Of a DNA stretch of 64,000 nt, positions 53,342 to 61,871 are shown piece by piece; position 1 is the stretch's first letter; each line of letters opens with the position of its first letter. The DNA lies in assembly GCF_027533625.1 (NCBI RefSeq), contig NZ_JAQAGZ010000014.1, positions 124,001 through 188,000 on the forward strand, read 5' to 3'. The position numbers and the translations under genes were made by a program. The notes under the pieces were generated by a model. The model searched no databases and was not told where the DNA came from. It saw only the letters and a list, made by a program, of their open reading frames with translations. Origin of the DNA: Paenibacillus gyeongsangnamensis. Lineage in GTDB: Bacteria; Bacillota; Bacilli; Paenibacillales; NBRC-103111.

Positions 53342-54060
53342 AATTCAGATTAAGAAATTCAAAATCGTTGGTGGCCCAGACGGCAAGCCAAAGAACATTG
53401 AGGAAGAACTGAAGAAATTGATCGACCGTAGTATCGGCACCTGTGAAGAGGCCGTCGATCTATTCGAGAAAGCGGGATTGGAGAAACCGGACATTTAGAT
53501 CCTAGACGAAGCGTTCCTTGCCGACTTCGAGCAAAAACCACACGTCGATCTGCGTCTGAAATTGCTTCAGAAGTTACTTGAGGAAGAGATCTTTTACCTG
53601 GTGAAGCAAAAGAATGCGCTCGGCAAAGAATTAAGCAAACTGCTTGAGAAGACGATAAACGATTATCATAATCGAGTTATTACGGCAACCGCCGTGGCAC
53701 AAATGATGGTCGAAGCGAAGAAGAAAATGGACGAAGAACGAAAAAAGAAAAAAGAAAGAGGCGCTGGGGCTTTCTGACGAGGAAATGACCCTTTATTACA
53801 TTATCGAGAACATGGGTAATGATGCCTTTACAAATGAGTTTATCTCAGGTTTGATTCGCAAAGTGGTCGCAGCAATGAGAAAGGAATTCCAAATCGACTG
53901 GACGAATCCGCATCGTGCTGATGTCATAGCAAAGGTCAGCAATGCCGTGAAAATGGTGCTAATTCGGGAGAAGATCAAGGGTAAACAGTTGCGTTTCTTA
54001 ACGAATGCGGTCATTGGTCAGGCAAAGGAAAAATATAAGGATTGGCCATTAGAGGCGTAG
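53342..54060 (+). pseudogene. 3' remnant of a second hsdR gene
   Basis: A frame of about 240 codons like the C-terminal end of other HsdR proteins (DUF3387-type: LGLSDEEMTLYYIIENMGND, MRKEFQIDWTNPHRADVIAKVSNAVKMVL). It contains an in-frame TAG at 53496 and a frameshift in an A/G-rich run near 53758. It starts 33 bases after the intact hsdR and is a bit more GC-rich, so it is what is left of an older restriction system replaced by the present one. Confidence 0.75.
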
Positions 54061-54117
54061 AGGGAAATGGCTGAGGTTTCTAACCTTTAGGTTTTCAGCG
54101 AGAAGAATATTGACCGG

Positions 54118-54156
54118 TAAAGGGGCAGATAAAATATTCTGCTCCCTTTTTTTACT
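54118..54156 (+). terminator. Terminator after the hsdR remnant
   Basis: GGGGCAGA and TCTGCTCCC with an eight-base loop, then seven T; one base is bulged. Confidence 0.6.
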
Positions 54157-54176
54157 AAGAATCGGGGGTTTTAAAG

Positions 54177-54559
54177 ATGGTCGAGGGACAATCTCAGATG
54201 CTGTCTCGCAAGCAGATCTATATAGAGGTGTGGGAGTTGTTGCTTACTGGTGTTGCTAGGAAATATGGCACATCGTCGGCCTTTTATATAAGCTTTGTAA
54301 GGAAGCAAATGTGCCCATTCCTTCTTCAGGGTATTGTACGAAGTTAAATTTCGGAAAGTTGGTATCGAACCCACCTCTTCCAAACTCCACTATAAATGCT
54401 CGTGCGAAAACGCCGCGGGTAAGAGTACAGAATATTGGTAAGCGTAAAATCTTCCCCACCTTCAGCCGTCCAAACAATCATGAGAAAATGAAGGCAAATA
54501 AGTCTAGGAGGTTGCCACATGAGCACAAAAGAACATCACCGAAACGAATGGGAGCGTAA
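54177..54559 (+). pseudogene. Decayed helix-turn-helix-like protein gene
   Basis: The first frame reads LSRKQIYIEVWELLLTGVA and RKYGTSSA, then in a shifted frame CKEANVPIPSSGYCTKLNFG and LVSNPPLPN. This pattern (a helix, a start of helix-turn-helix, then PxPxxGYWxKL) is known from proteins of mobile elements that I cannot name further. Frameshift near 54285. Not expected to be functional. Confidence 0.5.
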
Positions 54560-54612
54560 ATTATTTTGTGTAAATGGGATTTGCCAACAAAGTTTCTCAG
54601 GAAGGCTTTATA

Positions 54613-54705
54613 TGGAGGGGCGGGCATGATAGGCTAAGATGCCTTGGCGATACGAGTTTACGAGCTATCGCCCGATCGCAAGGAATCATGCCCGCAGAGG
54701 CTCCA
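54613..54705. other. Highly structured, three-stem element
   Basis: A closing stem GGAG/CTCC and GCGGGCATGAT (54620-54630)/ATCATGCCCGC (54685-54695) encloses two hairpins: AGGC/GCCT with a six-base loop and GGCGATA (54546 + 100 = 54646-54652)/TATCGCC (54666-54672) with a 13-base loop. It lies just beyond the end of the IS256 fragment and may be its terminus or a separate RNA. It lacks tRNA landmarks. Confidence 0.5.
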
Positions 54706-54732
54706 TGTCAAGCCTGGCTCAGGGGTTGAGCG

Positions 54733-55271
54733 TTATGCAGACAGTTCTGCTTTCAACCGGTCTCCAAAATGGATGGCAAGCTGTGATATACATTCTTTCC
54801 AACTTCGAAGCGGCATAGTCCATTTTTTGGATGCATCGACGGTAGCAAGATAGATAATCTTCCGTAGAGCATCGTCGGATGGATAAGCCGTTTTTTTTTT
54901 TGGGACCTTACGGAGCTGGCGATGGTAGCCTTCGATGATATTGGTCGTATAGATCATTCTGCGTATTTCCGCAGGGTAACTAAAATAAGCGGTTAGCTCT
55001 ATCCAGTTATTCTCCCAGGAACGCATGATGATGGGATACTTCTTACCCCACTTTTCTTTGAAAGCAGCAAAACCAGCTTCAGCTTCCTCAAGAGTGAGAG
55101 CTTGGTAGACTTTCTTCAAATCAGCCAAGACGGCTCGTTCTTCTTTAAACGGTACATATTTCATTGAGCCACGAATCTGATGAATGACACATAATTGAAT
55201 CTGCGTTCGAGGAAATGCTGCGTTAATCGCTTCGGAAAAGCCAGCTAAACCGTCCTTACAAGTGAATATTT
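54733..55271 (-). pseudogene. IS256-family transposase, C-terminal fragment
   Basis: About 180 residues of a mutator-type transposase read without interruption on the minus strand: CKDGLAGFSEAINAAFPRTQIQ, VIHQIRGSMKYVPFKEERA, RSWENNWIELTAYFSYPAEIR and IYTTNIIEGYHRQLRK, the last holding the conserved catalytic Glu region. The N-terminal half with two catalytic Asp is missing; the break is near 55271. Confidence 0.82.
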
Positions 55272-55302
55272 CGATGTAGCACAGCCATCAGGTTAATGAG
55301 TC

Positions 55303-55352
55303 AGAGCCACTGTATCAATAAAATAGAGCCATTATGTTATTATACAGAGCCA
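55303..55352. repeat. Three AGAGCCA repeats
   Basis: AGAGCCA occurs at 55303, 55325 and 55346, about 22 bases apart. Regular spacing near two helical turns suggests protein binding sites, possibly the end of a lost insertion sequence. Confidence 0.45.
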
Positions 55353-55360
55353 GGCGGGGA

Positions 55361-55410
55361 TTAAGCTAACTGGCAGGATAATGGAATTATATTGAAGAAA
55401 TTAGAGGAGG
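55361..55410 (+). repeat. Array repeat, right half only
   Basis: TTAAGCTAACTGGCAGGATA followed by AAGAAATTAG closely matches the right half of the copy at 63558-63672 (TTAAGCTATTTGGCAG ... AAGAAATTAG). It marks the start of the cassette-like array. Confidence 0.7.
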
Positions 55411-55446
55411 ATCAATTTTCAAGCGGTAATATAGGAGGGTGTCAAG

Positions 55447-55980
55447 TTGCAATATTTTATTGGTATCGTTCCACCTGACGATTACAAAGAACAAATCGCC
55501 TCATTTCGTAATCAATGGGCTAGCAATCGCCTTAGGGATGTTGTAGAGCCACACATTACTGTAAAAGCTCAAAGTGGACTTACAGAAGATATGAGATGGC
55601 TTGAAAATGTAAGAATAACATGTTCATCGTTTCAAAGCTTCCAATTAACATTGTCTGAGCCAGCAACGTTCGGAACAGCAGTAACATTTCTTAGTGTTGA
55701 ATCGAAAGAAATATATGATTTGCACAAGCGCTTAATGGATACGGTATCGCCATCGCCTGAACTTATCAAACGTTATCTAGAATTGGATCGTTACCATCCT
55801 CATTTGACTTTGGGTCAGACATATTGGGGCATGTTCGAAACTGAGATTGAAGAAATGAAAATCGCAGCAAGAGACGCTTTGGCTCCTTTTCCGACCTTTG
55901 ACGTGCTGTATGTGCGGGTATATAAAGAAGTTGAACCTAACAGGTACGTACCATTTGAAGACATCCAACTTACAAGATAA
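55447..55980 (+). CDS. 2'-5' RNA ligase/cyclic phosphodiesterase family protein
   Basis: A 177-residue member of the 2H phosphoesterase superfamily, with both HxT motifs in place: EPHITVKAQ (His about 37) and YHPHLTLGQ (His about 119). Such enzymes open 2',3'-cyclic phosphates or handle 2'-5' bonds in RNA; some degrade 2'-5' oligoadenylates. TTG start with GGAGGGTG upstream. First gene of the repeat-separated array; the next repeat starts 20 bases after its stop. Confidence 0.85.
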   Translation: MQYFIGIVPPDDYKEQIASFRNQWASNRLRDVVEPHITVKAQSGLTEDMRWLENVRITCSSFQSFQLTLSEPATFGTAVTFLSVESKEIYDLHKRLMDTVSPSPELIKRYLELDRYHPHLTLGQTYWGMFETEIEEMKIAARDALAPFPTFDVLYVRVYKEVEPNRYVPFEDIQLTR

Positions 55981-55999
55981 CAAAAGGCGAAGTGATTCA

Positions 56000-56088
56000 G
56001 CTAACGGATACGTTTGCGCAATAAAGTACGTCATGAAGAGGCTGCCGCAATGGATCGGCAGCCTCTTGTGCTAATGGGCAGATTCCGT
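56000..56088 (+). repeat. Array repeat, full copy
   Basis: Left end GCTAACGGATACG, a perfect 12-base stem AAGAGGCTGCCG/CGGCAGCCTCTT, and right end GCTAATGGGCAGATTCCG. Confidence 0.75.
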
Positions 56089-56145
56089 AAATGCATGTTT
56101 CCTAAATACCTGGGCAAACGTGGCGATGAATAGGCCAAGAAAACA

Positions 56146-56949
56146 TCAACGCTTCGTGGCTTTGACGGAGAATAACAGCGGCAAATGGTCGTTCTCTTTC
56201 ATTCGCCATCTTCCTTGATCGTCCTGAACCATGAGACCCGGAAACATATTGTATACTGTGAACGGAAATTCATGCAAAAACTCTAATGTCAGTCCTGCCC
56301 CGACGAGTGCGCTTATGATTTCACCAAGCGTATGTTGCCATTGATAGGTGACGGGATGTTCCAGCTTATCTTCATCACCGGTATACGTTGTAGTGGATTC
56401 ATAGCTCCGAACCTCGTTATCGAAATAGGGATAACTGATTTTCAGATGGTTGTCCACTGCTTCATAGATAAAGGTAACAGGATGAAGCTCGGCCATATAA
56501 AATATCCCTCCCAGCTTTAAGGATGAGCTGATCAACTCCGCCCATCGGGTCAAATCAGGAAGCCAGCAAAGAACGCCATAGGACGTATATACGATGTCGA
56601 ACTGCTCGCCTTGAAGTGCTTCCTTGGCGTCATAAATGTCCGAGCATAGGAAACGGGCGTCATGTCCCAGTTTTTCGTTCAACGATTGGGCCAAAGCAAT
56701 CGCTTCCTCGGAGAAATCCACTCCCGTCACATGAGCGCCTAATCTCGCCCAAGACAGTGAATCTTTCCCGAAATGGCACTGCAAATGAAGCATCGTGCGA
56801 CCGGCTACATCGCCGAGCTCAGCCTCTTCCAGCCCTGACTGAGAATTCTCCCCTGCCATAAAAGCATCGATATTATAAAATTTTGACTTGGCGTGAACAG
56901 CAGTTCGATCGTTCCAGTTCAATCGGTTCATGTCGCGGTAATTCGTCAC
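56146..56949 (-). CDS. Class I SAM-dependent methyltransferase
   Basis: About 267 residues with a Rossmann methyltransferase core: motif I TMLHLQCHFGKDSL, acidic residue in VTGVDFSEEAI, CSDIYDAKE and DIVYTSYGVLCWL. N-terminal YRDMNRLNWNDRTAVHAKSK is typical of a subgroup of small-molecule methyltransferases. GTG 56949 has GAAGG at the right spacing; a longer frame to 57000 is possible. The only gene in this part of the array, besides the IS110 transposase, on the minus strand. Substrate unknown. Confidence 0.8.
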   Translation of the reverse strand: MTNYRDMNRLNWNDRTAVHAKSKFYNIDAFMAGENSQSGLEEAELGDVAGRTMLHLQCHFGKDSLSWARLGAHVTGVDFSEEAIALAQSLNEKLGHDARFLCSDIYDAKEALQGEQFDIVYTSYGVLCWLPDLTRWAELISSSLKLGGIFYMAELHPVTFIYEAVDNHLKISYPYFDNEVRSYESTTTYTGDEDKLEHPVTYQWQHTLGEIISALVGAGLTLEFLHEFPFTVYNMFPGLMVQDDQGRWRMKENDHLPLLFSVKATKR

Positions 56950-57354
56950 GGTTACGCCTTCTTTCCAAAATGATATTCGCCAACTGCGAACCACAGACAT
57001 TTCAACTTAATGTGGCAAAAGGAACAGCCTGCTTTACGAAAATAATATTACTTCTACTTCCAACAATTAAAGTGACTTTATGATTTTATTTGTTTTTTCC
57101 TGTATCGAGAAAATGGTAACTCTGTTGAGCTCCCTCAGAGAATAAGGATTTTCTCACGAATGCTCGCTCATTCGCAGGATTTCACATGCATGTTTTAATA
57201 GGAGTTTAGATGATTAGATAGTGTGGGCTTTGTGGTTCCGTTTGAGGGCATGCGGGAATAGAAGGTGTCGATCCATTGACAACATCTTCCATGCAAAAAC
57301 AATGCTGCACGTCTCTCTCCACAAGGTCCTTGGGATTCACTCTCCCAAATCTCG

Positions 57355-57438
57355 ACGGGTCTAAGCCCTCACATTCCTTCGTCCTATCTATCCAAGGTGT
57401 GGAGTCCGATCAACGTTAACGGAACGGGTCTAAGCCCT
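57355..57438 (-). repeat. Two 15-base direct repeats in the IS110 3' end
   Basis: ACGGGTCTAAGCCCT is at 57355-57369 and 57424-57438. Each can form a small GGG/CCC hairpin. They might be parts of a structured guide RNA. Confidence 0.6.
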
Positions 57439-57528
57439 AAAGCGCAATAATCTCGGTACTCCGTGCTTTCTTTGTGAAATCCTGAGAATGAGCCAATCTA
57501 CGTGCGTGTCTTGGTTGCGGTTTTAGTT

Positions 57529-58806
57529 TTAAGCTGCTAACGGTATCTGAGCCTTATCTGCAGAGAATTTTTGTCCTTCTTTCGCCATAGCTACGAGCAT
57601 CCGAGCCAGTTTCCCAATCAACTTTATCATTGACTGCATTTTCGTCATACGTTTCACTTCAATATTGTGTGCATGCAGGGCTTGGAAAGCACGATTATGA
57701 GATAAAAGGCTAAACACAGTGAAGTACAAATGCTTACGTAGTAACGAGTTGCCTCGTTTCGTGAGCTTAATTTGCCCCTTGTATTTACCAGAACTACGTT
57801 CTGCCAAGTTCAATCCTGCCTTTCGTAATAATTGATTTCCGTGAGACAGCTGACGTAAGTCCCCGCCAAATGCTAATATGGCAGCCGTTGCAGGGACGGA
57901 AACACCGACAGATCGAACGAGATCTGAACAGGGGATTTCGGGCAATACCTTTTCAATCATCTTGTCCGCTTCATCAATGATTTGGCAGATTCTTTCATAT
58001 TCTTCGATTAGGTGCTTCAGTTCCCATTTGTCTTCTTCAAGGGCAGTAGAGTCTCCAACGCTATGTCTAGCGAGTGCTTGAAGCTCCATCGCCTTGTTCC
58101 TGCCTCGCACACCGCCAGGTCTAGCCATGTACTCTCCCCAGATGTGCACCATTTGCTCCGGAGTTAACTGCAATACGTCAGATGGGGTTGGAAAACGACG
58201 CAAAGTGGCTAATGAACGAAGGCTAAAAATATCTTCGAATGCTTGTCTGTATTCTGGAAAACGGATATCCAGCCAACGGTGGATTCTGTTCTTGATCCGT
58301 CCGGATTTAACAACCCAATGCTCTCTGTTTGTAACGATAACCCGTATGCGGCGGAACGCTTCTTCCTTTGGAGAGAAGGGTGTGTAGAATCCGCGACTCA
58401 CTGCATCGGCAATGACCAATGCGTCCTTTGGGTCATTCTTCGAGGGAGAGTTATCTCTGTTTTCCTTATTGCGTTTGGTGGTCATTGGATTGACAAGGAC
58501 AACAGAAATACCTTGCTTCACCAACCAATTGGCGATATTGAACCAGTAGTGACCGGTGCTCTCCATTCCCACAATGACGTCATTCATGCTATGCATTTTC
58601 TGTAATTTACTAATGCTGCTTTTTAAATGCTCAAAGCCGGCATGGTCATTTGAAAACATGATTGGGCGATTTGTGAGGACAATACCTCGAAAATTAATGG
58701 CTTGAGCAGCATGCTTCTCCTTGGCAATGTCGATGCCTATGACAAGAGTAGAAGTGGAGATACGTTCTACACGTTGATTTTGAGCTTTAATTAGTCTAGA
58801 CTTCAT
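57529..58806 (-). CDS. IS110-family transposase (DEDD)
   Basis: A 425-residue transposase. The RuvC-like N-terminal domain has the first Asp in VIGIDIAKEKHA, Glu in VIVGMESTGHYWF and two Asp in SKNDPKDALVIADAVSRG, giving a complete DEDD set. The C-terminal Transposase_20 domain has LVRSVGVSVPATAAILAFGG and LAERSSGKYKGQIKLTKRGN, including the catalytic Ser region. ATG 58806 follows TAGGAGGCG; in-frame codons upstream lack a ribosome site. It looks functional. Confidence 0.9.
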   Translation of the reverse strand: MKSRLIKAQNQRVERISTSTLVIGIDIAKEKHAAQAINFRGIVLTNRPIMFSNDHAGFEHLKSSISKLQKMHSMNDVIVGMESTGHYWFNIANWLVKQGISVVLVNPMTTKRNKENRDNSPSKNDPKDALVIADAVSRGFYTPFSPKEEAFRRIRVIVTNREHWVVKSGRIKNRIHRWLDIRFPEYRQAFEDIFSLRSLATLRRFPTPSDVLQLTPEQMVHIWGEYMARPGGVRGRNKAMELQALARHSVGDSTALEEDKWELKHLIEEYERICQIIDEADKMIEKVLPEIPCSDLVRSVGVSVPATAAILAFGGDLRQLSHGNQLLRKAGLNLAERSSGKYKGQIKLTKRGNSLLRKHLYFTVFSLLSHNRAFQALHAHNIEVKRMTKMQSMIKLIGKLARMLVAMAKEGQKFSADKAQIPLAA

Positions 58807-58913
58807 AATAACGCCTCCTAAGGTGAGTTCTGAGGACTGCAACCTAGTACATACTCATCCTAGCGAGGCGTCCGTTTTTCTGCAAATTGAATCTACTAAC
58901 ACCTACAGGAATG

Positions 58914-58996
58914 TTAACGGAGACGATAGCGCCATGACGACAGGCTGCCAACATCATCGGCAGCCTGTTTAACGGGCAGAATTGTGCAGTTAAATC
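58914..58996 (+). repeat. Array repeat, full copy
   Basis: TTAACGGAGACGATAGCG, a ten-base stem ACAGGCTGCC/GGCAGCCTGT, then TTAACGGGCAGAATTG. This is the clearest copy in the window. Confidence 0.8.
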
Positions 58997-59067
58997 GGAT
59001 TCCGCAGGAAAGTTGAGGAGTAACCTAGAATACAACTAACAATATATATTGAGGAGTTGTTCTATTT

Positions 59068-59484
59068 TTGAAAAAATTGATTATTGGATTGATCTTGATT
59101 GGAATACTGATTTATTCTTTAATCAATGACCGTTTAAATAGCCCTATATATTCGAAACACGAGTATGACATAATTGCTGCCGAAGTAAAGGCGGAAAAAA
59201 TAATGAAGACTGATGAATCAGTTAGAGCTATCGCATCAAGTTTTGATGGAAAAGATCTGATTAAATTTAGAATTGTTGTTAAGAAAAAAATTGATAATTC
59301 AGAAGCCAAACGACTTATAGGTAAACTCATGAACGAAATTGCAATTTATGCTAACGCCAGAAATTCGGTTGCGTTTTGGACTAAATTCAATATAAATTTT
59401 GATATTATTGACGAAAATGACGGTCAAGTTCTTTATCAAGGATTAAATAATAAAAAAGATGGTGGAGTATATTGGATATTTTAA
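59068..59484 (+). CDS. Hypothetical single-pass membrane protein
   Basis: A 138-residue protein: an N-terminal helix (KKLIIGLILIGILIYSLI) followed by a soluble AT-rich-coded domain with alternating helix and strand pattern. No family recognised. Start TTG with GAGGAG upstream at somewhat long spacing. It lies between two array repeats as a single gene, closed by a hairpin with a T tract. Confidence 0.65.
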   Translation: MKKLIIGLILIGILIYSLINDRLNSPIYSKHEYDIIAAEVKAEKIMKTDESVRAIASSFDGKDLIKFRIVVKKKIDNSEAKRLIGKLMNEIAIYANARNSVAFWTKFNINFDIIDENDGQVLYQGLNNKKDGGVYWIF

Positions 59485-59499
59485 TAATGCTTTTTTTAT

Positions 59500-59570
59500 T
59501 GAGCTAAAGGGGGAGCTTGCTTTTGTAGCAGCTCCTCTTTTTCATTGAAATAACGGGAGTTTAGTAGTGC
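59500..59570 (+). repeat. Array repeat, variant copy
   Basis: Hairpin GGAGCT/AGCTCC followed by T run (a terminator for the gene before it) and right end AATAACGGGAGTTTAGTAG. The left consensus is not clear. Confidence 0.55.
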
Positions 59571-59666
59571 AAAAATAAATTCCATTTAATGGAATAATGT
59601 TCTATAATAACAATGGTCTTTGTTAAGATGTCCAGCATCTCAAAATATACTTACTGGAGGTAACGC

Positions 59667-60344
59667 ATGGGAATCGAATGGTACGATATGATAGCTAGAA
59701 GAAATGGTGGTTATAAAGGCAGAGCTGTATTTACAGTTGAGGGAAAATCCGCTGAAGAGGTTTTTGAAGAACGCTTAATTAATATGTTACCTAACTTTAA
59801 ATCGGTTATGGATGCAGGATGTGGTCACGGGGAATTTACGCTAAGGATGTCTAAATATGCCAGTCAAATAACAGGATTTGATAATTCTGTGGAACTAATC
59901 AATATTGCTCAGACATTATTAAGTTCTAGCAACGTCCATAATGTAAATTTTGTCTATGCTACAACAAAGATACAAATGCCTTTTGATGACGAAGAATTTG
60001 ACTTGATTTATGACCGCAGAGGACCAACTTCTATTATTAATCACAGTAGATTATTAACTTCTGGTGGGGTTATTTTTGGAATTCATACTAGTATAGATTC
60101 TGTAAGAGATCGTTTATTAAAAAACGGATTTAAAGATATAGAAATTGAGGAGTTCAACGAAGCAATTTCTTATTTCCCCAATGAGATGGAGTTTGCTAAA
60201 TTCTTATCAGACATACCTGGTAATCCCGATTACACTTTACCAGAATTAAAAAATGAACTTGAAGAAAAGATTAGAGAAAATGTTATTGAAGGTAAACTTG
60301 GAGTAAGAGAACACAAATACATATGGAAAGCAATTAAACCCTAA
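59667..60344 (+). CDS. Class I SAM-dependent methyltransferase
   Basis: A 225-residue methyltransferase with motif I VMDAGCGHGEFTLRM, the acidic residue in ITGFDNSVELI and FDLIYDRRGPTSI. A 23S rRNA or small-molecule methyltransferase function cannot be told apart. ATG with TGGAGGTAA upstream. AT-rich, unrelated in sequence to the methyltransferase at 56146 beyond the fold. One gene between two array repeats. Confidence 0.82.
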   Translation: MGIEWYDMIARRNGGYKGRAVFTVEGKSAEEVFEERLINMLPNFKSVMDAGCGHGEFTLRMSKYASQITGFDNSVELINIAQTLLSSSNVHNVNFVYATTKIQMPFDDEEFDLIYDRRGPTSIINHSRLLTSGGVIFGIHTSIDSVRDRLLKNGFKDIEIEEFNEAISYFPNEMEFAKFLSDIPGNPDYTLPELKNELEEKIRENVIEGKLGVREHKYIWKAIKP

Positions 60345-60367
60345 GAATTTGATCGATACGACATTAC

Positions 60368-60462
60368 GCTAACGAGGAACGGAACGCTAATGAATTGATT
60401 TCAATTGGAGCAGGCGCCGCGGCAACCTGCGCCTGATCGTAGAAGTAACTGGCAGTTTAGCG
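60368..60462 (+). repeat. Array repeat, full copy (diverged)
   Basis: GCTAACGAGGAACGGAACG, stem CAGGCGC/GCGCCTG, right end AGTAACTGGCAGTTTAGCG. Confidence 0.65.
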
Positions 60463-60552
60463 TGGTTGTAGCCACGGCAAAGATATTCCTATACTACCAA
60501 ATAATTGGGTTATTTTGTATTATGGTTGTAAAAAGACGGAGGGTGATATGTT

Positions 60553-60951
60553 TTGAGATTCAATTCAATAATACCGGAGCTTTCTATTAGGAATTTACTG
60601 ATCTCCAAAAAATTCTATTTGGAAATTTTGGAATTCACTTTGGAATATGAGCGCATTGAAAATAGCTTTATGTTTCTCTCGTATGGAAAGGCGCAAATTA
60701 TGCTTCAACAGATAAATGGATATTGGGAAACGGGGAAAATGGAACACCCATTTGGCAGAGGGGTAAACTTTCAGATCGGTTGTAGTGACGTTGAAACACT
60801 GGTCAAAAAACTACTTTCAAATGGCTACGGACTTTTTCAAGATATAGAGGAAGTAAGCTATAAAGAGAACGAGATTGAACACAGAGTAAAAGAATTTTTA
60901 GTGCAGGATCCCGATGGCTATTTGTTACGTTTTTCTCAGTCTATTTGTTAA
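60553..60951 (+). CDS. VOC-family protein (glyoxalase/bleomycin-resistance fold)
   Basis: A 132-residue protein with two VOC half-domains: IPELSIRNLLISKKFYLEIL at the front and VKEFLVQDPDGYLLRFSQ at the end, the latter with the usual DPDGY before a metal or ligand site. Proteins of this type include dioxygenases and resistance proteins that bind drugs. TTG start with GGAGGGTG upstream. Its stop codon TAA is the TAA of the following array repeat. Confidence 0.82.
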   Translation: MRFNSIIPELSIRNLLISKKFYLEILEFTLEYERIENSFMFLSYGKAQIMLQQINGYWETGKMEHPFGRGVNFQIGCSDVETLVKKLLSNGYGLFQDIEEVSYKENEIEHRVKEFLVQDPDGYLLRFSQSIC

Positions 60952-61000
60952 CGAGGTGGTGAATCAGCTATACGTATGCGATTTGTCAGTTTAATTCGTG
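60948..61000 (+). repeat. Array repeat, short copy
   Basis: GTTAACGAGG holds the stop codon of the VOC gene; an ATACGTAT palindrome and right end TTTGTCAGTTTAATTCGTG follow. Confidence 0.5.
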
Positions 61001-61186
61001 TAACAACCAGCCAAAATATTTATTGCCGAATATATAAGTTAATAAGGTAAGGTCATTGCGGGTAACTTTAATAAGAACATAGAAAAATATTTTAGATTAG
61101 CACAAAATGCTGAAAATAAGGGAAAATCAAGATTTGAAAAATAGATATTAGGGGTTCGAAATTATGTAATTACCATCATCTGCATA

Positions 61187-61195
61187 TGGTATAAT
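61187..61195 (+). promoter_or_regulatory. Extended -10 promoter of the lipoprotein gene
   Basis: TGGTATAAT about 34 bases before the ATG. No good -35. Confidence 0.5.
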
Positions 61196-61228
61196 TTAAC
61201 AAATATCAATAGAGGGTGGTAATTACCT

Positions 61229-61723
61229 ATGATAAAGAAAACATATTCAATAATAATTTTCTTAATTATTATTCTTACTGGATGTAAATCAACAAATCAT
61301 TTTCAATCCGAAGATGTAGACAAAATCACAATTGACTTAATTGAAAAGTCGGAGCAGCCAAGTGGAATGGTATACTCTTTTAAACTCATGAATAAATCAA
61401 ATTATTTAATCGTTCAGAATGATTTGTATTTAAGCTATCCGATTACCTCAAACCATGGAATGCAGCGCCAAGGCAACAAATTAAAAGTTGAGGCAACGGG
61501 GAACAAAATTAATATCAAGCCTGGCGACGAACTGATGTTGACATTTTTTGTTCCTAAAGAAGACTATGAAGGTAACCAGAACTTAGATCCTACTCATCCT
61601 GATCTAGAATTTAAGGGATACTTAGGAACTCTGACAGAAACTAACCATTTTGAAAAATCCGGAGGATTGGAATTTTTCGTTAAGTCAACAAATAATGCGG
61701 ATTTCTCGGTTGGAAAAAAATAA
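61229..61723 (+). CDS. Hypothetical lipoprotein
   Basis: A 164-residue protein with type II signal peptide: KK start, hydrophobic core IIIFLIIIL and lipobox LTGC, Cys at residue 19. The mature part looks like an immunoglobulin-like beta domain (SFKLMNKSNYLIVQNDLYLSY, INIKPGDELMLTFFVP). ATG with GAGGGTGG upstream. Single gene between array repeats with its own promoter. Family not recognised. Confidence 0.72.
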   Translation: MIKKTYSIIIFLIIILTGCKSTNHFQSEDVDKITIDLIEKSEQPSGMVYSFKLMNKSNYLIVQNDLYLSYPITSNHGMQRQGNKLKVEATGNKINIKPGDELMLTFFVPKEDYEGNQNLDPTHPDLEFKGYLGTLTETNHFEKSGGLEFFVKSTNNADFSVGKK

Positions 61724-61792
61724 TTTAATAGCTGATCGTGGTTGAAAAAATCTATTCCTCGCAGAGACATTACTTGGGTAGTACTACTATAT

Positions 61793-61851
61793 TTGGAGGA
61801 GGGCGCTGAAGCTCCTCATTTGTTTATTGAAGTATCGGGCAGGATACGGAA
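61793..61851 (+). repeat. Array repeat, variant copy
   Basis: Stem GAGGAG/CTCCTC and right end GTATCGGGCAGGATACGG; the left part is not conserved. Confidence 0.5.
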
Positions 61852-61871
61852 ACAAGCTAAAGAGGTGAAAT

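Larger units (their letters stand above)
57001..58912 (-). mobile_element. IS110-family insertion sequence
   Basis: Intact DEDD transposase with about 400 non-coding bases on its 3' side and about 100 on its 5' side; the longer 3' end resembles the IS1111 subgroup, whose guide (bridge) RNA lies in that region. The element ends directly at an array repeat (58914). Exact ends cannot be fixed because IS110 elements often lack terminal inverted repeats. Confidence 0.6.

Noticed and set aside
53562..53777. Independent small protein gene behind hsdR
   Set aside because: It is in frame with coding sequence before an amber codon and continues in another frame after a slip; together these form the C-terminus of a second HsdR, so it is part of a pseudogene.
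54613..54705. tRNA gene
   Set aside because: The three-stem fold lacks a seven-base anticodon loop, the TTC-arm sequence and a CCA-compatible acceptor end.
57001..57528. Protein gene downstream of the IS110 transposase
   Set aside because: No frame with a ribosome site; the region is better explained as the non-coding end of the element.
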